From positions 62,001 to 126,000 of the forward strand of contig NZ_PUDR01000013.1 of NCBI RefSeq assembly GCF_003012935.1: 64,000 nt of DNA, in the 5' to 3' direction. Below, piece after piece: positions 58,671 through 64,000 of the stretch. The notes under the pieces are model-generated. The model worked only from the letters and a program-made list of their open reading frames with translations, did not search any database and was not told where the DNA came from. A program made the position numbers and the translations under genes. How positions within the stretch are numbered: the first letter of the stretch is position 1; every line of letters begins with the position of its first letter. This DNA is from Pannonibacter carbonis (GTDB lineage Bacteria > Pseudomonadota > Alphaproteobacteria > Rhizobiales > Stappiaceae).

Positions 58671-58701
58671 GGCCGGCGCGGGCGTCACGCCTGCGCCGGC
58701 C
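58671..58701. terminator. Hairpin terminator between convergent genes
   Basis: GGCCGGCGC and GCGCCGGCC form a 9-bp stem around a 13-base loop; an alternative pairing with GGCGCAGGC just upstream exists. It lies after the His-rich protein gene and covers the LysR stop. Confidence 0.6.
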
Positions 58702-59599
58702 TTGTCTTGCACGGGCAGCGCCCCTCCAGCAGGTCGGCATCGGCCGCCAGGGCCGTCGCCATGAAGTCCAGAAACAGGCGGATGCGCGCGGTTTGGCGCA
58801 GATCCTCGTGAATCAGCAACCACAGGTCCAGCATGAAGTCCTCGGGCAGCGCGGCGGCGCGGATCAGGCTGGGGTCGCAATCGGCGATCACGCAAGGCAA
58901 GGCGGCAAGTCCGATCCCCGCCTTCGCACCGGCATGGGCGGCGATGATCGAGTTTGTCCGGTAAACCTGTCGCGCATCCGGCCACCAGCGGGCCAGGCGG
59001 CGGCTGAGCGGACCATGGGCCGAGCCGTAGCCGATCCAGTCGCCATCGGCCGGATCGTCCGCCCCCCGCGCATGAAGGCCCGCCGCACCATAGACAGCGA
59101 AGGCAAGCCGCCCGACACGCCGCCCGACCAGCGTTTCCTGCCCCGGATTGCCCAGCCGCAACGCGACATCGGCCTCACGCCGGGTCAGGTCCAGCACCGT
59201 ATCCGCCACCACCACCTCGATCTCGATCTCGGGCCATTCGGCGCGGAAGGCGGCGACGTGGCGGGGCAGCACACCCACCGCCAGCAGGTCGGTCGTGGTG
59301 ATGCGGATCGTCCCAGTGGGCCGCTGGTCCTGTCCGGTAACCTTCAGCCCCAGCGCGGTGATTTCTTCCTCGATGCGGATGACGGAATCGCGCATCTCCT
59401 TGCCCGCCTGGGTCAGAGCATAGCCGCCGGGCAGCCGGTCGAACAGCCGCACCCGCAACCGCGCCTCGAACGCGCCGATGCGGCGAAAGACGGTGGAATG
59501 GGTAACGCCAAGGCTGCGCGCCGCCCCTGAAAGCGACCCCGCCCGCGCCACGGCCAGAAACAACCGCAGATCGTCCCAATCCTGCGCCTGTGCATTCAT
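58685..59599 (-). CDS. LysR family transcriptional regulator
   Basis: Regulator of 304 residues. The helix-turn-helix is WDDLRLFLAVARAGSLSGAARSLGVTHSTVFRRIGAFE, read as two segments, followed by an inducer-binding domain (TGTIRITTTDLLAVGVLP, GIGLAALPCVIAD) and ending CPCKTRPAQA. The ATG at 59599 starts the conserved MNAQAQDWDD; longer frames add unrelated sequence. It is divergent from the metal-binding/ATPase genes, 108 bp apart, and is a candidate regulator of them. Confidence 0.9.
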   Translation of the reverse strand: MNAQAQDWDDLRLFLAVARAGSLSGAARSLGVTHSTVFRRIGAFEARLRVRLFDRLPGGYALTQAGKEMRDSVIRIEEEITALGLKVTGQDQRPTGTIRITTTDLLAVGVLPRHVAAFRAEWPEIEIEVVVADTVLDLTRREADVALRLGNPGQETLVGRRVGRLAFAVYGAAGLHARGADDPADGDWIGYGSAHGPLSRRLARWWPDARQVYRTNSIIAAHAGAKAGIGLAALPCVIADCDPSLIRAAALPEDFMLDLWLLIHEDLRQTARIRLFLDFMATALAADADLLEGRCPCKTRPAQA

Positions 59600-59651
59600 G
59601 CAATGATCCCTTGTCGAAATTGCCACTCCTGATCCTGAAAGGACAGCATAT

Positions 59652-59665
59652 CTTGAGTTCACAAG
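59652..59665. promoter_or_regulatory. Possible LysR binding site
   Basis: CTTG-AGTTCA-CAAG is an interrupted palindrome in the 108-bp space between the LysR gene and the divergent metal genes, 53 bp from the LysR start. It fits loosely with LysR boxes. Confidence 0.35.
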
Positions 59666-59707
59666 CAATGACCGCCCCACCGGGCGGCGACATGAAAGGA
59701 ACCAGCC

Positions 59708-59926
59708 ATGACCAAGACCATCCTGCGCAGCGACGAATTTTCCTGCCCCTCCTGCGTCACCAAGATCGAGAAGGCGCTGGCGGCAACTCCCGGCGTGACC
59801 GCCGCCAAGGTGCATTTCAACACCGGCCGCATCGAGGTCGAGCATGACCCCGCATCCGCCCCGGTCGAGGCCCTTGTCTCGGTGGTGAAATCCACCGGCT
59901 ACGAGGCCCGCCCCGCCGCATTCTGA
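59708..59926 (+). CDS. Heavy-metal-associated domain protein
   Basis: Protein of 72 residues with the ferredoxin-like HMA fold. The metal motif is FSCPSCVTKIEKAL, with the CxxC pair at residues 13-16, followed by TPGVTAAKVHFNTGRIEVEHD. It would act as a chaperone delivering a soft metal such as Cu, Zn or Cd to the next gene's ATPase, which has no HMA domain of its own. A GC-rich hairpin separates the two genes. Confidence 0.9.
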   Translation: MTKTILRSDEFSCPSCVTKIEKALAATPGVTAAKVHFNTGRIEVEHDPASAPVEALVSVVKSTGYEARPAAF

Positions 59927-59939
59927 CCCATCCCTTCCA

Positions 59940-59969
59940 GCCCGGCCGTGCCTGCCCGCGCGGCCGGGC
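59940..59969 (+). terminator. Hairpin between the metal-chaperone and ATPase genes
   Basis: GCCCGGCCG and CGGCCGGGC pair around a 12-base loop in the 64-bp gap. It may partially terminate transcription, giving more chaperone than ATPase. Confidence 0.5.
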
Positions 59970-59990
59970 CTTCACATCACGAGGCCCCGC

Positions 59991-61910
59991 ATGTTGACCC
60001 CTATCCTGACAATTCTTCACCAGTCGGCCAGCCGCAGGAAGTGGCTGACCATCATCAGCGGCAGCCTGATCGTGCTGGGCCTGATCGCCCTTTACGGGTT
60101 CGGCCTGCGCGGGCTCTGGGCGGCATCTATGCTGGCGGCGGCCTTTATCGCCGGCTCTGACATCGCCTGGCGGGCGTTCCACGCGCTGCGAATTCGCCAT
60201 TTCTCGATCGAGTTGCTGGTGACCGTTGCGGCTATTGGCGCGCTGTTCATCGGCGAATATTGGGAATCGGCCGCCGTTACTTTCCTGTTCAGCTTCGGCG
60301 CCTGGCTTGAAGCCCGCACCCTGCGCCAGACCCGTGGCGCGCTGGCCGATCTGCTGAAGGCCGCGCCCGAGGTCGCCACCGTGATCCGCGACGGCCAGCC
60401 GGTCGAGATTGCCGCCAGTGCCGTCCAGCCGAATGAGGTCGTGCTCGTGCGCGCCGGAAACCGCATCCCCGTCGATGGCGAGGTGATCGACGGTAACGCC
60501 GCCGTGTCCGAGGCCGCCATCACCGGCGAGCCGATCCCGGCCGAGAAAGCCCCCGGCTCCCACGTCCATGCCGGCACCATCGCGGAAAATGGCGTGCTGC
60601 GCATCCGCGCCACCGGCATCGGCGCCGATACCACGCTGGCCCGGATCATCCGCCGCGTCGAAGAGGCGCAGGAGGAACGCGCCCCCAGCCAGCGCATGAT
60701 CGAGCGTTTCGCCCAATGGTATACGCCCGGCATCATGGTGCTGGCGCTGGGTGCCTGGGCGGTGACGCAGGATATTCGCCTCGCGCTGACCCTTCTGGTG
60801 GTGGCCTGTCCGGGCGCCCTGGTGATCTCGACGCCGGTCTCCATCGTCGCCGGCATCGGGCGGGCGGCGCGCTCGGGCATCCTCATCAAGGGCGGGCAGC
60901 ATCTGGAAAGCGCCGGCCGCATCGACATGCTGGCGCTGGACAAGACCGGCACCCTGACCGAGGGCCGCCCCAGCCTGGTCGAGATCGTGCCTCTTGGCGG
61001 CATCGATCGTGCCGAATTGCTGCACTGGACGGCGATCGCCGAATCCGGCTCGGACCACCCGCTGGGCCGCCCGATTATCGAGGCCGGCCGTGCCGAGGGC
61101 GAGATTCCCGCGCCCGAGACGGTCGAGGAAGTGGCTGGCATGGGTCTGGTGGTCCACCACGACGGGCGGCAGGTCGCGGCCGGCAACCGGCGGCTGTTCG
61201 ACCGGCTGGGCATCGGTTTCGACGCCGAGGCCGAGGCCGCGCTGGCCGGGGTTCTGGGCCGCGGGCGCACGCCGATCATCGTGGCGCTGGACGGGCGCAT
61301 CGCGGGCATCTTCGGGCTGTCCGACCAGCCCCGGCTTTCGGCCCAAAGCGCCATCGCCCGGCTGCGCGATATCGGGGTGGGGCGCATCGCCATGCTGACC
61401 GGCGACCAGCCGCAGGCCGCCCACGCCATCGCCGCCGAAATCGGCATCGACGAGGTTCATGCCGGGCTGCTGCCCGAGGACAAGCTGGAGTTGATCCGCC
61501 ACTTTCAGGCCGAGGGCCGCCATGTCGCCATGATCGGCGACGGCATCAACGACGCCCCGGCGCTGGCTGCCGCCGACACCAGCATCGCCATGGGGGCCGT
61601 GGGCTCGGACGTGGCGATCGAGACCGCCGACATTGCGCTGATGGCCGACGATCTGGAGAAACTGCCCGAGGCCATGGCGATTTCCCGCGCGACGCTGCGC
61701 AATATGCGCCAGAACTTGGCCATCGCGCTGCTGACTGTGGCCGGGCTGCTGGCGGGCGTGTTCAACGGCGATGTGCATATGGCCGAGGGCATGCTGATCC
61801 ATCAGCTTTCGGTACTGGTGGTGATCGCCAACGCCATGCGCCTGCTGCGCGTCCCGCGCGGTCCCGGCGGACGCCGGCCTGCGCAGGCAGCGGTGCCCGC
61901 GACCGCCTAG
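59991..61910 (+). CDS. Heavy-metal translocating P-type ATPase with CPG motif
   Basis: P1B-like exporter of 639 residues without an HMA domain. The actuator motif is AAITGEPIPAEK (TGE at 178-180). The membrane motif reads VVACPGALVISTPVS (Cys273-Pro-Gly), in a setting otherwise identical to the CPC region of Cd/Zn exporters. Phosphorylation site DKTGTLT has Asp317, and GDGINDAPALAAADTS follows. The end contains GMLIHQLSVLVVIANAMRLLR. Zn/Cd/Co-type export is likely by similarity, but the CPG variant leaves the cargo open. An upstream HMA protein may feed it. Confidence 0.9.
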   Translation: MLTPILTILHQSASRRKWLTIISGSLIVLGLIALYGFGLRGLWAASMLAAAFIAGSDIAWRAFHALRIRHFSIELLVTVAAIGALFIGEYWESAAVTFLFSFGAWLEARTLRQTRGALADLLKAAPEVATVIRDGQPVEIAASAVQPNEVVLVRAGNRIPVDGEVIDGNAAVSEAAITGEPIPAEKAPGSHVHAGTIAENGVLRIRATGIGADTTLARIIRRVEEAQEERAPSQRMIERFAQWYTPGIMVLALGAWAVTQDIRLALTLLVVACPGALVISTPVSIVAGIGRAARSGILIKGGQHLESAGRIDMLALDKTGTLTEGRPSLVEIVPLGGIDRAELLHWTAIAESGSDHPLGRPIIEAGRAEGEIPAPETVEEVAGMGLVVHHDGRQVAAGNRRLFDRLGIGFDAEAEAALAGVLGRGRTPIIVALDGRIAGIFGLSDQPRLSAQSAIARLRDIGVGRIAMLTGDQPQAAHAIAAEIGIDEVHAGLLPEDKLELIRHFQAEGRHVAMIGDGINDAPALAAADTSIAMGAVGSDVAIETADIALMADDLEKLPEAMAISRATLRNMRQNLAIALLTVAGLLAGVFNGDVHMAEGMLIHQLSVLVVIANAMRLLRVPRGPGGRRPAQAAVPATA

Positions 61911-61978
61911 GCGCTTGTGCCTCATCGACAATTCCGCTCCCGTGTCCATGGCGCGGGGGCGTTTTCATGGGGGATGAC

Positions 61979-62629
61979 ATGACCGATAGCAATGATGTTC
62001 GGGACATCCGCGAGGTTCTGGATTTCTGGTTCCCCGAGGGCCGCGCGCTGGACATCGACCCCGACCGCCATGCCAAGCTGTGGCGCTGGCGGATGCATGG
62101 CGGCGCGGACGGTGAGATTGCGGCGCGGTTCGGCCCGCTGACCGAACGCGGCGCGGCGGGGGCGCTGGATCATTGGGCGGCAACGCCCGGGGGCAGGCTG
62201 GCGCTGATCGTGGTGCTGGACCAGTTCCCGCGCTCGCTGTGGCGGGGCAGCGCGCTTGCATATGCGCAAGACCCGGCAGCACTGGCGCAGGCGCTGGCGG
62301 GGCTGGAAAACGGAGACTGGGCGGCACTTGGCCTGCCGTGGTTCCAGATCGCCTTCACCCAGCCTCTGGGCCATGCCGAGGGGCCGGACCATCTGGCCCG
62401 GATCGACCGGCTGATTGCCCTGCGGCGCGACATTGCCGCCCGCGTGCCGTCGGCCTTGCGCCCGCTCTATGCCTCGCTGGTCGATCAGGCCGGCAAGGTG
62501 CGCCGCGTCATCGCCAGCTTTGGCCGCCACCCGCATCGCAACGCCACCCTTGGCCGCAACTCGACGCCCGAGGAGGAGGCGTATCTGCAAAGGGGCGATT
62601 TCCCCCATCTGCGCGCCTTTCGGGACTAA
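61979..62629 (+). CDS. DUF924 family protein
   Basis: Protein of 216 residues. The start region VLDFWFPEGRALD and the segments IVVLDQFPRSLWRGSALAYAQD, FTQPLGHAEG and FGRHPHRNATLGRNSTPEEEAYL are diagnostic of DUF924, an alpha-helical family of unknown biochemical role. The ATG at 61979 is preceded by GGGGG; an in-frame ATG 12 bp upstream is an alternative. It converges on the next ATPase gene with an 11-bp gap. Confidence 0.9.
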   Translation: MTDSNDVRDIREVLDFWFPEGRALDIDPDRHAKLWRWRMHGGADGEIAARFGPLTERGAAGALDHWAATPGGRLALIVVLDQFPRSLWRGSALAYAQDPAALAQALAGLENGDWAALGLPWFQIAFTQPLGHAEGPDHLARIDRLIALRRDIAARVPSALRPLYASLVDQAGKVRRVIASFGRHPHRNATLGRNSTPEEEAYLQRGDFPHLRAFRD

Positions 62630-62640
62630 TGCCCCGCCGG

Positions 62641-64000
62641 TCAGGCCGGCAGCGCCGCGCCCGGCAATGCCTGTCCGCCCGCCGGTGCCTTGGGCCGGCG
62701 GATCGGGTCCGACAGCAGCCGCAGCCCGTTCAGCACCACCAGCACCGTGCCGCCTTCATGGCCGATCACCACCAGCGGCAAGGGCAGGTCGAAGAACAGC
62801 CCGCCGATGACCAGAACCACCATGGCGCCGATGGCAAAGGTCAGGTTCTGCCGGATCACCCTTGAGGTTCGGCGCGACAGGCGCTGCGCATCGGCCAGCC
62901 GCTCCATATCCTCGGAGAGCAGCGCCACATCGGCGGCCTGAAGCGCCACCTCGGACCCCGCCGCGCCCATGGCGATGCCGATATCGGCGCGGGCCAGCGC
63001 CGCGGCGTCGTTCACCCCGTCGCCGACAAAGGCGACCTTGCCGCTGTCGGTCAGCGCACCGACCGCGCGAACCTTGTCCTCGGGCAGCATTTCGGCGTGG
63101 ATCTCGTCGGGGGCAAGGCCAAGCTGCGTGCCGATGCGCAGTGCGACCGGGCGGCGGTCGCCGGTCATCATCACGATGCGGCGCACGCCCCCCTTGCGTA
63201 AAGCCGCCAGCGCCGGGGCCGAACTGCCGCGCGGCGCATCGGCGACGGTGACCGCGCCCAGCACCTGCGCGCCACGGCCCAGATATACCACGGTGTCCGC
63301 GCCTTCGGCCAAGGATTGCAGGGCGGGGTGATCCAGCGGGGCGCCCATCGCCTGCGCAAGATAGGGGTTGCCGGCCCAGACCGGGCCAGAGGCATCGCGG
63401 CCTTCGATGCCGATGCCGGGCCTTGCGTTCACATCCGTCACCGCGACCGGCTGCAAGTCGCGGGCCAGGGCCTCGCGGTGGATGGCGGCGGCGATGTGGT
63501 GTTCGGAATGCGCCTCCAGCCCGGAAAGCAGCGACAGGAAGCCGGCCTGATCGCCGTCCAGCGCGACCAGCCGCGTCACCGCAGCGCGGCCGGTGGTCAG
63601 GGTGCCGGTCTTGTCGAAGGCGAAGATATCGACCTCGGCCAGCGTCTCCAGCGCGCCGCCGCCCTTGAACAGAACACCGCCCCGCGCCGCCGCCGACAGC
63701 GCTGACAGGATGGCGGCGGGAACCGAGATGACGATGGCGCAGGGGCTGGCCGCGACCAGCAATGTCGCAGCCCGGTAAAGCGCCTGTTCCCAGTCGTGTC
63801 CCAGGAAATAGAAGGCGGCGAAGGCGAGCATCGCGCCCGCCATGACGGCGACCGTGTAGCGTTGCCCGAACCATTCGCTGAACCGCTCGGACGGGGCGCG
63901 GGCGGCCTGCGCCTCGGTCACCAGCCGGATCATGCGGGCGATGGTGCTGTCGCTGACGCTACGCGTGACCTCGACATCCAGCACGCCATCCAGATTGATC
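62641..64000 (-). CDS. P1B-4-like heavy-metal P-type ATPase, N-terminus beyond the window
   Basis: The frame is open to the right edge (codons from base 63999), so the first transmembrane helices and part of the actuator domain are missing. Visible are AASPCAIVISVPAAI (the SPC motif), FDKTGTLTTG, GDGVNDAAALARADIG and VVIGHEGGTVLVVLNGLRLL. SPC together with HEGGT marks the P1B-4 (CoaT/CtpD-like) subgroup, which exports Co, Fe(II), Zn or Cd. It is the third metal ATPase in the window and convergent with DUF924. Confidence 0.9.
   Translation of the reverse strand, partial: INLDGVLDVEVTRSVSDSTIARMIRLVTEAQAARAPSERFSEWFGQRYTVAVMAGAMLAFAAFYFLGHDWEQALYRAATLLVAASPCAIVISVPAAILSALSAAARGGVLFKGGGALETLAEVDIFAFDKTGTLTTGRAAVTRLVALDGDQAGFLSLLSGLEAHSEHHIAAAIHREALARDLQPVAVTDVNARPGIGIEGRDASGPVWAGNPYLAQAMGAPLDHPALQSLAEGADTVVYLGRGAQVLGAVTVADAPRGSSAPALAALRKGGVRRIVMMTGDRRPVALRIGTQLGLAPDEIHAEMLPEDKVRAVGALTDSGKVAFVGDGVNDAAALARADIGIAMGAAGSEVALQAADVALLSEDMERLADAQRLSRRTSRVIRQNLTFAIGAMVVLVIGGLFFDLPLPLVVIGHEGGTVLVVLNGLRLLSDPIRRPKAPAGGQALPGAALPA

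Overview
The window is GC-rich alphaproteobacterial DNA. Metal-handling genes, an ApbE/DUF2271/PepSY redox operon, an H-NS/SSB cluster and the style of the small proteins suggest a Rhodobacterales (Paracoccus-like) host. The trb genes with TrbK-alt and DUF2274 are of the kind carried by integrative conjugative elements (ICEs) of alphaproteobacteria. Taxonomy is inferred from gene content only. I see no rRNA, tRNA or CRISPR array.

Layout. (1) 1-7334: distal part of a trb mating-pair operon (trbE, J, K-alt, L, F, G, I, then a DUF2274 gene) with start/stop overlaps; it enters from beyond the left edge. (2) 7329-9137: a TetR repressor with two operator-like palindromes, the clipped start of a lipoprotein gene, and a LysR regulator. 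(3) 9198-36388: a 27-kb block of ten tightly packed genes in two divergent operons that share one intergenic region beside a winged-helix/WYL regulator. Leftward: WYL regulator, SNF2 helicase with a DUF3883-like end, a large sacsin-like GHKL ATPase, a DUF1156 DNA methylase, and a DUF499 ATPase with an N-terminal HEPN-like motif. Rightward: AddB-like nuclease, AddA/RecB-like helicase-nuclease, DUF6361 protein, PLD-like protein, SF2 helicase. This looks like a defence island carried by the element and is the most unusual content. (4) 36655-40512: small helix-turn-helix protein, two ParB/RepB-like proteins and a large serine recombinase, probably near the element's end.

(5) 40839-51971: metal and extracytoplasmic redox region. 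One leftward operon (Asp-rich protein, DUF2271, PepSY-flavoreductase, ApbE, P-type ATPase, VIT-family transporter), a small acidic secreted protein, a PepSY protein plus ferric-reductase-like flavocytochrome, and a divergent two-component system. Four copies of a direct repeat CTGAC-N6-CTGAA lie 78-86 bp upstream of the four transcription units and probably mark the response regulator's regulon. (6) 52073-54328: H-NS-like protein, SSB, ParDE toxin-antitoxin and a small protein clipped by a transposon. (7) 54304-57993: a 3.69-kb Tn3-family transposon with perfect terminal repeats, a resolvase, and a tnpA interrupted by one in-frame amber codon; no target duplication is visible. (8) 58178-64000: His-rich periplasmic protein, LysR regulator, heavy-metal-associated domain protein, P-type ATPase, DUF924 protein and the start of a P1B-4-like ATPase that leaves the window.
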